Source: JALZIF01 sp964584905 (GTDB lineage: Bacteria > Gemmatimonadota > Gemmatimonadetes > Gemmatimonadales > Gemmatimonadaceae). Taken from it: 32,346 bases of DNA. Shown piece after piece: positions 24,506-32,346 of this stretch. The translations under genes and the position numbers were made by a program. How positions within the stretch are numbered: the stretch's first letter is position 1; each line of letters opens with the position of its first letter. The notes under the pieces were generated by a model. The model saw nothing but the letters and a program-made list of their open reading frames with translations, was not told the origin of the DNA and searched no databases. The stretch is from NCBI GenBank assembly GCA_964584905.1, contig CAZPCC010000439.1, forward strand, positions 1-32,346, given 5' to 3'.

Positions 24506-25054
24506 ATGGCCACCATTCTCTCGGTCTCGCCCTTCATCGCCGCGCTCATACTGGGTCTGGCGCTCGGCACCGCTGCAATGATGCGCGGTATCGATCGGCA
24601 CCTGGCTCGCCGGGGGCGGGTTCGGCCAATCAACACGACAACTGTCGCTGCGTTTCTAACGGTGGTCGGTGCCGTGGGCTATCCAATTGCACGGTACAGC
24701 AGCCGCGGCGCGGCCGCTACCTGGGCAATCTCCGTGGCCAGTGGTTTACTGGCCGCGATGGGGGTGTTCTGGTTGCTCGCAGGATACGTCGTTCCGGCGG
24801 CGGCGAAAGACGTGGAAGACGAGCGCTTCCGGTTGCAGGGACAGCTCGCTTGCGTCATCCGGAGTATCACGCCAGACGGCGATGGCATGATCGAGTTCGA
24901 GGATAACGGTGTGCGGGAAACGCTGGCCGCGCGTGGGCTGACCGACGAGGCGGTGGCCGAAGGAGCCGACGTGGTAATCGAGCGTGTCGAGAATGGCGTG
25001 GCGCACGTGGAGCTGTGGAGTCGCATAGCCGACGAGCTCCGCCTTCCCGCCTAA
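24506..25054 (+). CDS. Small membrane protein with soluble C-terminal domain
   Basis: 182 residues; family not recognised with certainty. Three hydrophobic helices (about residues 3-24, 40-60 and 66-88) are followed by a soluble part of ~90 residues rich in beta strands (LACVIRSITPDGDGMIEFED; ADVVIERVENGVAHVEL), resembling the OB-fold of NfeD-like membrane proteins. The ATG at 24506 is chosen because the hydrophobic segment starts there; no Shine-Dalgarno precedes it. Divergent from the DinB-like gene and 39 nt upstream of the zinc-ribbon gene on the same strand, so the two may form an operon. Confidence 0.6.
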   Translation: MATILSVSPFIAALILGLALGTAAMMRGIDRHLARRGRVRPINTTTVAAFLTVVGAVGYPIARYSSRGAAATWAISVASGLLAAMGVFWLLAGYVVPAAAKDVEDERFRLQGQLACVIRSITPDGDGMIEFEDNGVRETLAARGLTDEAVAEGADVVIERVENGVAHVELWSRIADELRLPA

Positions 25055-25093
25055 CGTTTGACGGAGCGTCGCGCGCGCTCCGGAGGCTGGTCC

Positions 25094-25390
25094 ATGCTGG
25101 AAGCGATCATCCTGGGCGGTGTTCTTTCCGTCTTTTTCATCCTTCGCGGAATCGCCGCCACGGTCTTCTTCTACTACATGCTCCCCGACACGGACAGGTG
25201 TCCGTGCTGCGACACGCCCACTCTCCGCGTCCGCTCTCCCGGCTGGAACCGCATGCTGCCCTGGTTTCGCACGAGCTGGTGCTACCACTGCGGCTGGGAG
25301 GGACTGCTCCGTCCGGTCGCCCGCGGAACCGACGCTGTCCATGATCGCGGCGCCGGCGCCGCCGGACCAAATGCGGGCGCGCGACTGTGA
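25094..25390 (+). CDS. Small membrane protein with zinc-ribbon cysteines
   Basis: 98 residues. One hydrophobic helix (about 4-29) precedes a CPCC...CYHC cluster (C36/C39 and C63/C66), a likely zinc ribbon on the membrane surface. The ATG at 25094 is supported by GGAGG eight bases upstream, which rules out the frame beginning at 25058. The tail is Gly/Ala-rich and probably disordered. Function unknown. Confidence 0.65.
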   Translation: MLEAIILGGVLSVFFILRGIAATVFFYYMLPDTDRCPCCDTPTLRVRSPGWNRMLPWFRTSWCYHCGWEGLLRPVARGTDAVHDRGAGAAGPNAGARL

Positions 25391-25403
25391 TCGCCTGACG
25401 TCT

Positions 25404-25697
25404 TTAGCCGCTCGCTTCGCTCATTGCGAATATCCGTAGCCATTCGGGCCAGTTGCCACTCAGATCGAAAAAATCGTCGAAGTAGCGAAGACCGGACTCT
25501 TCCAGTGCCTCAACGAGAGCCACGAGCGTCTCATCGCCGAAAAGCGGTCCGACGACGATCAGATCACCCTCCACCCGGAACTCGTCAGGCGTGAGCCCGA
25601 AGCGCGTATCGAGCACCTGGCGCGTCAGGTCGGCACGTTCGAATGCCGAACGCCGGATCAGAACAACCGGACCTTCACGGGAAATCGATAACGGCAT
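25404..25697 (-). CDS. Conserved-looking small acidic protein, function unknown
   Basis: 97 residues, acidic, with alternating strand/helix pattern (GPVVLIRRSAF, GDLIVVGPLF, LVALVEALEESGL, YFDDFFDLSGNWPEWLRIFA) and no recognised family. The ATG at 25697 has an AGG about eight bases upstream. It converges with the zinc-ribbon gene, 13 nt apart. Composition and codon use look like a real gene rather than a shadow frame. Confidence 0.55.
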   Translation of the reverse strand: MPLSISREGPVVLIRRSAFERADLTRQVLDTRFGLTPDEFRVEGDLIVVGPLFGDETLVALVEALEESGLRYFDDFFDLSGNWPEWLRIFAMSEASG

Positions 25698-25795
25698 CAA
25701 GAAGCCTGGTGCGAGTCGGTCGGCGGTCCATTTTCCGGAGCGTGGGCAATTTGAACGGTAGCATGTCCCGCGCCCAACGCGCTTCGCCGATCTGC

Positions 25796-27538
25796 TCAGG
25801 GCATGGATCGAGAGCCCCCGACGTTGAGTTCGCGCACCATCCAGTTGCCGATCTCGTCGAGTAACTCCTCGCCGAGTGACACCACCGGGAGCGAACCGTA
25901 TTCCGAGACCGCTCCTGTTTCGCTCGGGAGAAAAAGGTGGTTGAGCGAAGGGTATATGCGCAACGTCACCTGCTTGTTCCCGGCCCGCTCGAATGCCGCC
26001 GCGAGCTTCCGCGCATGATGAGCCATTACCTGGCGATCGTTCTCGCCTTGCAGAATCAGCGCGGGCTGGCGCACGTCGGTGATTACCGACAGCGGGTCAT
26101 ACGCGATGAACTCCCTCAGCCACGCTGCACCCGAGAGTCCCGGAACCGACTCCCCCGCCGCCAGCTTGCGCAGCAGGTCTCGCTGCTGTTCGCGCGCCTC
26201 GCTGCGCTGCTCGCTACTCATCGCGGTGTCCCGCGCCAGAAGGTCCTCCATCTGCTCTCGCAACACGCTATCGCCGCGCGTTGCGGTGCCCGCCATCAGA
26301 ACCAGTGCGGCAACGCCGCTGTCGGTCGCCGCGATCATCGGCGCAATGAGGGCTCCCTCGCTGTGCCCGATAAGCGCGATACGCGTACCATCTATCTCGG
26401 GGCGAGCGCGAAGGAATCGCAGCTGGGCCCGCGCATCTTCGGCGAACGAAGTAGAGGTCGCGCCCTGAAGCGACTCTCTACCGCTCGAGCCACCCACACC
26501 GCGGTCGTCCACCCGCAGCACGGCGATACCGCGCGCAGCAAGTGTCTCCGCGATCTGGCGGAAGGGTGCGTAGTCGCCGAGTCCTGGAATGGGGAGCGCT
26601 TCATCGCGCGTCTGCTGACCCGAGCCGGTAATCGTGATGGCCGCGGGATAGGGCACATTCCCGCCTTTCGGAACGAGCAGCGTGCCGGCGAGCGTGTGAC
26701 CGCCTGCGTTGACCGTCACCTCCTCGGCTGTATACGGAGCATCTGGCGGCACGGAGTAGTCAGGCGGTGGCGGCGCCGCCGCCGTGCCGCCCGCGGCGGC
26801 GAGCGCCGGGGCATAGGCCGCGTCGCGCGTGTCGTTGACGATCAACTGAGCTGCGGGGACCGCCATCGCCGCGAACCGTCCACTCGCGTCGGTCCACGCC
26901 GTTATAGGGGCGGGACCGAGCGCCACCGCATAACGATGATAGATACGCGCCGCTCCCGTTCCTGCCGCGGCCGGAGTGACCGTGTCCGCGCCCTGGTAGG
27001 TGAGCGTGGCCGTAAGCGATGGGAAAACGGGAATCTTCTGCTCGCCGCCCTTGTCTGGATCATACCTGGCGACAAGGAACACCATCGGCCAGAACAGATT
27101 GTTGCCCATGTACGCCGCTCCGTCCGACGCTGGAACCGGTTGTGTTTTCCCACCCCGCGTCAACGCACTTTGAGCGCCGAGCATTGTCAACGTGTCGTTC
27201 ATCGGTCCGATGCTCGTCGTCCCAACTGCCGTCACGAGGGACGGGACCGCCGAGCTGTCGAGCGTCATCTCGACGGTGTAGTCGGCGGTCACACCGCCAA
27301 GTGCGATCCGGGTCGTGCCTCGCGCGAACAGCGATCCATCCCGGTTACAGCGGACCTCGTACTGCTCCTCGCCAACCGTCTCGCCGCCGACCGACACGGT
27401 GAGCGTTCCTTTCCCGCACCGCTCGACCGCGGGGGGTGCCGAGTGCCCGGTCACGGGAGCTTGAGCCGCCGATCGTGACGACACGGATCCGGCCAGGGCG
27501 AACGCCGCGATCGCGACGTGCATTCGATGAGTCGACAT
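25796..27538 (-). CDS. Secreted alpha/beta hydrolase with N-terminal beta domain
   Basis: 580 residues from ATG 27538. The N-terminus is a Sec signal peptide (MHVAIAAFALAGSVSS, cleaved near SAAQA). A beta-rich domain of ~230 residues follows, then a Pro-rich linker (APPPPDYSVPPDAPY), then the hydrolase domain: ITGSGQQTRDE (oxyanion region), VDDRGVGGSSG, nucleophile GHSEG at about 391-395 (Ser393), LILQGENDRQV (Asp) and SLNHLF (His). This is typical of periplasmic esterases or peptidases with an added N-terminal domain; substrate unknown. Starts at 27523 or 27571 are also possible, as no Shine-Dalgarno decides. Confidence 0.88.
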   Translation of the reverse strand: MSTHRMHVAIAAFALAGSVSSRSAAQAPVTGHSAPPAVERCGKGTLTVSVGGETVGEEQYEVRCNRDGSLFARGTTRIALGGVTADYTVEMTLDSSAVPSLVTAVGTTSIGPMNDTLTMLGAQSALTRGGKTQPVPASDGAAYMGNNLFWPMVFLVARYDPDKGGEQKIPVFPSLTATLTYQGADTVTPAAAGTGAARIYHRYAVALGPAPITAWTDASGRFAAMAVPAAQLIVNDTRDAAYAPALAAAGGTAAAPPPPDYSVPPDAPYTAEEVTVNAGGHTLAGTLLVPKGGNVPYPAAITITGSGQQTRDEALPIPGLGDYAPFRQIAETLAARGIAVLRVDDRGVGGSSGRESLQGATSTSFAEDARAQLRFLRARPEIDGTRIALIGHSEGALIAPMIAATDSGVAALVLMAGTATRGDSVLREQMEDLLARDTAMSSEQRSEAREQQRDLLRKLAAGESVPGLSGAAWLREFIAYDPLSVITDVRQPALILQGENDRQVMAHHARKLAAAFERAGNKQVTLRIYPSLNHLFLPSETGAVSEYGSLPVVSLGEELLDEIGNWMVRELNVGGSRSMP

Positions 27539-27737
27539 GATTGCATGGTTGGCTGTGCAAGCAACGCTCATGACCCGACGAGCGGGTGTCAAGCCGCAGG
27601 AAATCGCTCGAGCAAGACCTCAGACTCTGATTCTCGGCTCCCGTATCAGCGGGACTATGAGCCTGCACGCAACCCACGCCTCGAGATGCCGTTAGTTTGA
27701 AGGCATGTCCCGTGATTATCCTGGCGAGGTGGCGAAA

Positions 27738-29759
27738 ATGCAGGGGTCTTCCGATAGCACGATGGAAGACTCGTTCGACGTGTTGGTCATTGGCGCCGGC
27801 CACGCCGGCACCGAAGCCGCCGTCGCTGCCGCCAGGCTGGGTTGTCGCGTCGCGCTTGTAACCAGCTCGCTCGAGACCATCGGCCAGATGTCATGCAACC
27901 CGGCGATCGGCGGGGTGGCCAAGGGGACCGTTGCACGCGAAGTAGATGCGCTCGGCGGGATCATGGGCCGCGCTACCGACCTCGCGTGCATCCAGTTCCG
28001 CATGTTGAACCGCGGTAAGGGTCCGGCTGTATGGGCGCCGCGCGCACAGTGTGATCGAGGACTGTATCGGAGGGCCGTCAGGTCCCTTCTCGAGCGACAC
28101 GCCAGTCTTCAGACGATCCAGGGAACTGTTGCGCGGCTGCTCATCGACGAGGGCAGTGCGCGGGTAACCGGTGTCGAAACGCTCGAAGGGCGGCGGTTCG
28201 CCGCTCGAGCCGTGGTCATCACAACCGGCACCTTTCTGCGCGGGCGCATCCACATCGGCACCGAGACCCGCATTGCCGGCGGCCGCTCCGGCGACGCTCC
28301 CGCAACGCACCTGGCCGAGCAGCTCGAAGGACTCGGCCTGACTGTGGACCGGTTCAAGACCGGCACGCCGCCGCGTGTCGACGGACGCACCGTCGACACG
28401 TCGCGACTCGAGCGGCAGGAGAGCGAGCTGGGCGACTTCGACTTTGCGTGGTCGCACTTCTGGCGCGCCGGCGCTCCTTCGCCTGACGAGAATGGCGCGT
28501 CTCTTCCGGTGAGGCCGCCACCGCTGGAGCAGTTGCCCTGCTTCATTACGTTCGCCGGCCGCGAGCTCAAACAGATCATAGCCGACAACATTGGCCGCTC
28601 GGCGATGTACGGCGGTGCAATCGCGTCCCGGGGACCGCGGTATTGTCCCTCCATCGAAGACAAGATCGTCAGGTTTCCTGATGTCGAGCGGCATCAACTC
28701 TTTCTCGAGCCCGAGGGGCACGATACCACCGAGCTGTACGTCAATGGGCTGTCGACTTCACTCCCCGTTTCGGTTCAGCTCGAATTCCTCCGCGCTGTGC
28801 CCGGGCTCGAGAAGGTGCGCATGACACGGGCGGGATACGCGATCGAGTACGATTACTATCCTCCCACCCAGCTGGATGCCACGCTTCAGGTAAAAGCACT
28901 GCGCGGACTGTACTTCGCCGGACAGATCAATGGTACGACCGGCTACGAGGAGGCCGCGGGGCAGGGTATAGTGGCGGGCTATAACGCCGGCCTGGCCGTG
29001 CAGGAGCGCGATCCGTTGATGCTCGGCCGGGAGACATCGTACATCGGCGTGCTGGTGGATGACCTGGTGACCCGCGGAGTGGACGAGCCCTACCGGCTGT
29101 TCACATCCCGGTCGGAGTTCCGCCTAACGGTGAGGCAGGACAACGCGCTGCGCCGGCTGGCACCGCTGGCCGACGCTCTTGGCGCGCTGACTGGTGCCGA
29201 GTCGCACCGCATCGAGAAGAGGATCGCCGACGAGGACAGGGCGCTTGCACTCGCTGCCACGACGAGCATTTCGCCAGCGCAAGCCGATCCGATCCTTGCC
29301 CGGACCGGGGGAACTGCGGGTGCACCGCTCACGCACGCGGTAAAGGTCATCGATGTTGCGCGCCGGCAGGGGGTTTCGCTCGCCGAGCTGTTGGCGGCGG
29401 CGGGTGTTGCCGAAAAGCTCGAGTCGGGGGCGCTCGTGACGGCAGACCTCGAGCTCAAGTACGCTGGCTACTTCGAGCGCGAGCGATTGCAGGCCGATCG
29501 CATGCGCCGGATGGGGGAGTTCACCCTGCAAAGCGACTTGCCGTACGAGGAAATGCGCTCGCTGGCCATCGAGTCGCGACAGAAGCTTTCGCGCATTCGC
29601 CCCGCCACGCTGGCGCAAGCGTCGCGCATCCCGGGGGTGAATCCCAGCGATCTGCAGAATCTGGTGATTGAGATCGAGAAGCGGCGGCGAATAGCGGAGC
29701 GAGCCGGAGAAGGAGACTCACCGCTGCTGCAGGCAGAGCAACAGGCAGCGAGCGAATAG
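27738..29759 (+). CDS. mnmG: tRNA uridine-5-carboxymethylaminomethyl modification enzyme MnmG
   Basis: FAD- and NADH-dependent partner of MnmE in U34 modification. FAD-binding motif GAGHAGTEAA, the signature MSCNPAIGGVAKG, GPAVWAPRAQCDR (first cysteine region), KTGTPPRVD, GYAIEYDYYPP, AGQINGTTGYEEAAGQG and the C-terminal helical domain are all intact. The ATG at 27738 is favoured: GAGG lies eight bases upstream, giving 673 residues. ATG at 27762 (MEDSFDVLVIGAGHAG) fits the usual N-terminus but has no ribosome-binding site, and 27705 has one too close. About 22 kb from mnmE, as commonly seen on either side of the origin. Confidence 0.97.
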   Translation: MQGSSDSTMEDSFDVLVIGAGHAGTEAAVAAARLGCRVALVTSSLETIGQMSCNPAIGGVAKGTVAREVDALGGIMGRATDLACIQFRMLNRGKGPAVWAPRAQCDRGLYRRAVRSLLERHASLQTIQGTVARLLIDEGSARVTGVETLEGRRFAARAVVITTGTFLRGRIHIGTETRIAGGRSGDAPATHLAEQLEGLGLTVDRFKTGTPPRVDGRTVDTSRLERQESELGDFDFAWSHFWRAGAPSPDENGASLPVRPPPLEQLPCFITFAGRELKQIIADNIGRSAMYGGAIASRGPRYCPSIEDKIVRFPDVERHQLFLEPEGHDTTELYVNGLSTSLPVSVQLEFLRAVPGLEKVRMTRAGYAIEYDYYPPTQLDATLQVKALRGLYFAGQINGTTGYEEAAGQGIVAGYNAGLAVQERDPLMLGRETSYIGVLVDDLVTRGVDEPYRLFTSRSEFRLTVRQDNALRRLAPLADALGALTGAESHRIEKRIADEDRALALAATTSISPAQADPILARTGGTAGAPLTHAVKVIDVARRQGVSLAELLAAAGVAEKLESGALVTADLELKYAGYFERERLQADRMRRMGEFTLQSDLPYEEMRSLAIESRQKLSRIRPATLAQASRIPGVNPSDLQNLVIEIEKRRRIAERAGEGDSPLLQAEQQAASE

Positions 29760-30536
29760 CGCGCGTGGCCGGCGCAGTCCGCCAGCGCTCGGGCCCTCAG
29801 GCGCAGGGCGCATTCAGCCTCCGCAATCGGCGCCACTCAATTTCGGGTCTTCCGGGAAGAGAGTGCGTACCTTTTGATCTGCAGATTCACGACAGGCATC
29901 GTTTCGACACAAAGTCCCGCATTTTTAACGCAGAGGACGCGGAGGTTTCGCGGAGGTCTTGGAGAATAAGGCGCAGCGACTAGCTCCTTCACCGACGCTA
30001 ACCTGCTCCGCCTCGAGGTTCTCTACGCCCTCCGCGTTGACAACGCGGCGTCGAGAACGGCAGCAATGCCTGACAACCCACTTGAATGCCTGAAGACCCT
30101 CGATCTCCATGAATCTGCGCTCTCAAATGGCGAACTCGGGCGCCATCCCGCTGAGCTGCCATTTGGCATGGCACGAGGATTCCATTCAAACGCCGCATGA
30201 CCCATTCGCCGGCGCGACTGCTCGTGACCGCGGCGCCACTGCTTAGCAGGGGTATCGGCGTGCGCCGGGGACGATCATCGAGCCGGTGTTGACACCGATA
30301 CCGTGGCTCGGTCCCAGGGAGCGGCCGCAGATTGCGGTGTATCCCCGGCTGGTGTGCAAGTCGAGCAGGGGGTCGGCGTCTTACAGGTGGGGCGACGGTT
30401 GAGCAGCTCAGGGAGCGCTGCCGCATTGTAGAGGATACCGTGGACCTGGTGCTCCTGACCCCGTGTACGATTGGAACAGCTTGAAATCCTAACGACAGTG
30501 CGCCGACTGCGTGCTGAAACATCACGAGAGGAACGT
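29760..30536. other. 777-nt gene-poor region after mnmG
   Basis: No recognised gene. It holds the GGAGG-rich repeat at 29926-30040. Two protein-like fragments are visible: a 44-codon plus-strand frame at 30066-30200, and a 41-codon minus-strand stretch (about 30243-30368) bounded by stops (contains RSLGPSHGIGVNTGSMIVPG). Both look like possible decayed coding remnants, unproven. rsmG, commonly located between mnmG and parA, was not found here. Confidence 0.4.
29926..30040. repeat. GGAGG-rich intergenic repeat with partial palindrome
   Basis: AACGCAGAGGACGCGGAGG, a tandem GCGGAGGT-TTC-GCGGAGGT, then GGAGAA; the opposite arm is TTCTCTACGCCCTCCGCGTT. The centre holds CAGCGACTAGC, an 11-mer also in copies A and B of the other repeat family. 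Resembles the CGCAGAGG-type repeats known from many environmental bacterial genomes. Confidence 0.55.
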
Positions 30537-31274
30537 ATGCGTACGCAATACTGGAAGTTGGCCGCGGCGTTGTTCGTGGCGGTACCACTCGCCGCTCAGA
30601 TCCCGGATTCCGCACCACGTCTGGTTGCGGTGCCGAGTGTAGTGACATCGGCCCAGGGAGAAGGTCGGATCACGCCGGATCGTGCGACGATTGCCATCGG
30701 AGTCGAGACCCGCGCCTCGACCGCACGCGCGGCGGGAGCGGACAACGCCCGGAAGCAGCAGGCTGTGATCGACACTCTCAAGGGACTCGGTATTCCGGCG
30801 GCGCGCATTCGCTCCTCGGAGTACACGCTGTATCCGGAGCGGGTATACGACGGAGAGGGGCGAAACCCGCGCATAACGGGATACGTTGCGCGCAACACGG
30901 TAAGGGTGGAGGTGTGGGACATCGCGCGCGTCGGGCCGGCGATCGATGCGGCGCTGGCACGCGGTGCCAACAACATCAACTCGCTGCAGTTCGAATCGTC
31001 CAAGGCCGATTCCGTGCGTCGTGAGGCGCTCCAGGAGGCGGTGCGCCTCGCGCGCGCCGACGCCGAAGCAATGGCGAGGGCGGCCGGGCGGTGCATCGCC
31101 GACGTGATCGAGCTCTCGACGAGCGAGATGGTGCGTCCCATGGTGATGGAACTGCAAATGGCGCGTGGCCAGGCGGCCGATGCGAGCACGCCGATCGAGC
31201 CGGGTGAACAGACGGTAACGGTTACTGTGATGACCCGGTGGCAGCTGAATTCGATTGGAACCGCCTGTCCGTGA
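30537..31274 (+). CDS. SIMPL-domain (DUF541) secreted protein
   Basis: 245 residues. A signal peptide (WKLAAALFVAVPLAAQ) precedes a SIMPL/DUF541 domain: SAQGEGRITPDRATIAIGVE at the start, AARIRSSEYTLYPE, GYVARNTVRVEVWD, a helical SVRREALQEAVRLARADAEAMA and a final TVTVTVMTRWQL strand. These periplasmic or surface proteins have been linked to oxidative stress and signalling, but the molecular role is unknown. The ATG at 30537 has AGAGG five bases upstream. Followed by two inverted repeats and then parA, so probably transcribed separately. Confidence 0.85.
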   Translation: MRTQYWKLAAALFVAVPLAAQIPDSAPRLVAVPSVVTSAQGEGRITPDRATIAIGVETRASTARAAGADNARKQQAVIDTLKGLGIPAARIRSSEYTLYPERVYDGEGRNPRITGYVARNTVRVEVWDIARVGPAIDAALARGANNINSLQFESSKADSVRREALQEAVRLARADAEAMARAAGRCIADVIELSTSEMVRPMVMELQMARGQAADASTPIEPGEQTVTVTVMTRWQLNSIGTACP

Positions 31275-31316
31275 GAAGCCCCAAGGGGGCTATTGGGCGC
31301 AAGATCAGTCGGGAGT

Positions 31317-31351
31317 CCGCCAATATGGCAGAAATTACGCCATTTTGGCGG
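31317..31351 (+). terminator. Near-perfect 13-bp inverted repeat after the SIMPL gene
   Basis: CCGCCAATATGGC pairs with GCCATTTTGGCGG (one mismatch) across a 9-nt loop, followed by TATTCCTTG. A smaller AGCCCC-AAG-GGGGCT hairpin lies just upstream (about 31277-31291). The low-GC stem is unusual here; it could be a terminator or an operator in front of parA. Confidence 0.5.
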
Positions 31352-31440
31352 TATTCCTTGCGCTGCTGCAGCACGAGACTACCTGGAAAGGCTTGCTGAG
31401 GTGAGCCGGATCAACCGGATGAGACGGACGCTCCCGTTGA

Positions 31441-31456
31441 CGTTTCACGTATTACA
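31441..31456 (+). promoter_or_regulatory. Degenerate parS-like site upstream of parA
   Basis: CGTTTCACGTATTACA matches 12 of 16 positions of the parS consensus TGTTTCACGTGAAACA, with one half-site (GTTTCACGT) intact. It ends 8 nt before the parA start. Could be a weak ParB-binding site or chance. Confidence 0.35.
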
Positions 31457-31464
31457 TTGACGTC

Positions 31465-32271
31465 GTGGGCCGCATCATTGCAATTGCCAACCAGAAGGGC
31501 GGAGTCGGTAAGACAACCACCGCCGTGAACCTCGCCGCGAGCCTTGCGGTCGCGGAGCAACGGACGTTGCTCATCGACGGCGATCCCCAGGGGAATGCGA
31601 CTAGCGGCATGGGCATCACCCGCGAGCGCATCAGCCGGTCCGTGTACGACGCGATAATCGGCGAGTGCACTCTGGCCGATTCGATCCTGCGAGAGGTCCA
31701 GTTCCACCATCTCGACGTCGCACCTACGACCACCGACCTTGCAGGAGCTGAAATCGAGCTCGTCGATCGGCCGCGGCGTGAGTTGGCCATGCGAGAGGCT
31801 GTCGACCCACTGCGGGACTTCTACGATTACATCCTCATCGATTGCCCCCCGTCGCTTGGCCTCATCACCGTCAACATGCTGGCGGCGGCAGACGCGGTAC
31901 TCATCCCGTTGCAGTGCGAGTACTACGCGCTCGAGGGATTGTCGCAGCTCCTGAGTACGATCCACCTGATTCAGCGCGGCGTAAACGGCAGCCTGGTCAT
32001 CGATGGTGTGCTGCTCACCATGTATGATTCGCGCCTCAACCTCTCGCGGCAGGTCGCCGAGGATGCCCGCGAGTACTTTGGCTCAAAGGTCTTCGATACG
32101 CTCGTTCCGCGAAATGTGCGCTTGGCCGAATCCCCGAGTTTCGGCAAGCCGATCATTCTGTACGACGTCACATCAGTGGGGGCACAGTCGTATATGAGCG
32201 TCGCCCAAGAGCTACTGCAGCGCCACGCGCGCGAAAAGGAGCCTCCGGCAAAGCTTGCGGCCAACGGTTGA
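31465..32271 (+). CDS. parA: Chromosome partitioning ATPase ParA/Soj
   Basis: Deviant Walker-type ATPase that with ParB-parS separates origins and can regulate DnaA. The Walker A motif KGGVGKTT (11-18) with the signature lysine, the LLIDGDPQGN segment, DCPPSLG (Walker B) and a C-terminal FDTLVPRNVRLAESPSFGKPI match chromosomal Soj closely; 268 residues is normal. Starts at GTG 31465 without a clear Shine-Dalgarno, so it may be leaderless. parB is expected downstream but is not in the window; the next bases are a repeat. Confidence 0.95.
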   Translation: MGRIIAIANQKGGVGKTTTAVNLAASLAVAEQRTLLIDGDPQGNATSGMGITRERISRSVYDAIIGECTLADSILREVQFHHLDVAPTTTDLAGAEIELVDRPRRELAMREAVDPLRDFYDYILIDCPPSLGLITVNMLAAADAVLIPLQCEYYALEGLSQLLSTIHLIQRGVNGSLVIDGVLLTMYDSRLNLSRQVAEDAREYFGSKVFDTLVPRNVRLAESPSFGKPIILYDVTSVGAQSYMSVAQELLQRHAREKEPPAKLAANG

Positions 32272-32284
32272 ATGGGCGTTCGAT

Positions 32285-32346
32285 CAGAAGAAAATAGGAA
32301 AACAGGAAGTAGGAAGTAGGAATTGGGAATCAGGGGAGGTGTGCGA
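32285..32346. repeat. Dispersed intergenic repeat, copy C (cut by the window end)
   Basis: ATAGGAAAACAGGAAGTAGG, then AAGTAGGAATTGGGAATCAG and GGGAGGTGTGCGA, the reverse complement of the outer arm and hairpin edge of copy A. The window ends inside the hairpin. It sits just after parA. Confidence 0.7.

Noticed and set aside
25937..27478. 513-codon plus-strand open frame
   Set aside because: It is antisense to the secreted alpha/beta hydrolase, which has clear catalytic motifs and a signal peptide; the antisense translation is Arg-rich low complexity, a by-product of high GC.
1..32346. CRISPR array, prophage or insertion sequence
   Set aside because: No regularly spaced direct repeats, and no cas, integrase, transposase or phage structural genes were recognised on either strand.

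Overview
High-GC bacterial chromosome around the replication origin. The layout dnaA-dnaN, with rpmH-rnpA-yidD-yidC-(MBL hydrolase)-mnmE running away on the opposite strand and mnmG and parA further along, is the classic bacterial origin neighbourhood. The lineage cannot be proven from sequence alone. GC-rich composition, many secreted or lipid-anchored orphan proteins, and a Ser/Thr kinase fused to a TolB-like/TPR sensor fit Gemmatimonadota or a related phylum (inference).

Layout. 1-3.9 kb: end of a possible polysaccharide locus (family 2 glycosyltransferase), uracil phosphoribosyltransferase, a DUF2225 zinc protein and a DUF2268 putative zinc protease. 4.0-8.8 kb (minus strand): rpmH, rnpA, yidD, yidC, an MBL-fold hydrolase and mnmE, with 4-nt stop/start overlaps at rnpA/yidD and MBL/mnmE. 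9.2 kb: a DUF892 ferritin-like protein. 10.1-13.3 kb: dnaA, a spacer holding a dispersed repeat plus an origin-like element, dnaN and tRNA-Asn(GTT). 13.4-19.7 kb (minus strand): a lipoprotein, the RNase P RNA gene rnpB (a non-coding gene covered by spurious ORFs), a SET-domain methyltransferase, the large kinase and another lipoprotein. 19.9-25.7 kb: AraC-type regulator, membrane chemotaxis receptor, dienelactone-hydrolase-like lipoprotein with an in-frame amber codon near its C-terminus, DinB/YfiT-like protein and small membrane proteins. 25.8-32.3 kb: secreted alpha/beta hydrolase, mnmG, SIMPL-domain protein and parA; parB is not inside the window.

Functional themes: initiation and processivity of replication (dnaA, dnaN), chromosome segregation (parA), wobble-uridine tRNA modification (mnmE with mnmG), tRNA 5' maturation (rnpA protein plus rnpB RNA, both here), membrane protein insertion (yidC, yidD) and ribosomal protein L34.

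Points most worth checking: RnpA homology extends upstream of any standard start codon; MnmE carries a low-complexity insertion with a C9 tract inside its GTPase domain; the octamer CGTCAGGC occurs about 19 times by hand count in both orientations; a dispersed intergenic repeat family has a hairpin whose stem is conserved by base-pair substitution; the dnaA-dnaN spacer carries a DnaA-box-like site followed by CTA/TCA-type trios; a degenerate parS-like site lies just before parA; and a nonsense codon interrupts the hydrolase lipoprotein. I did not identify a complete new multi-gene system.
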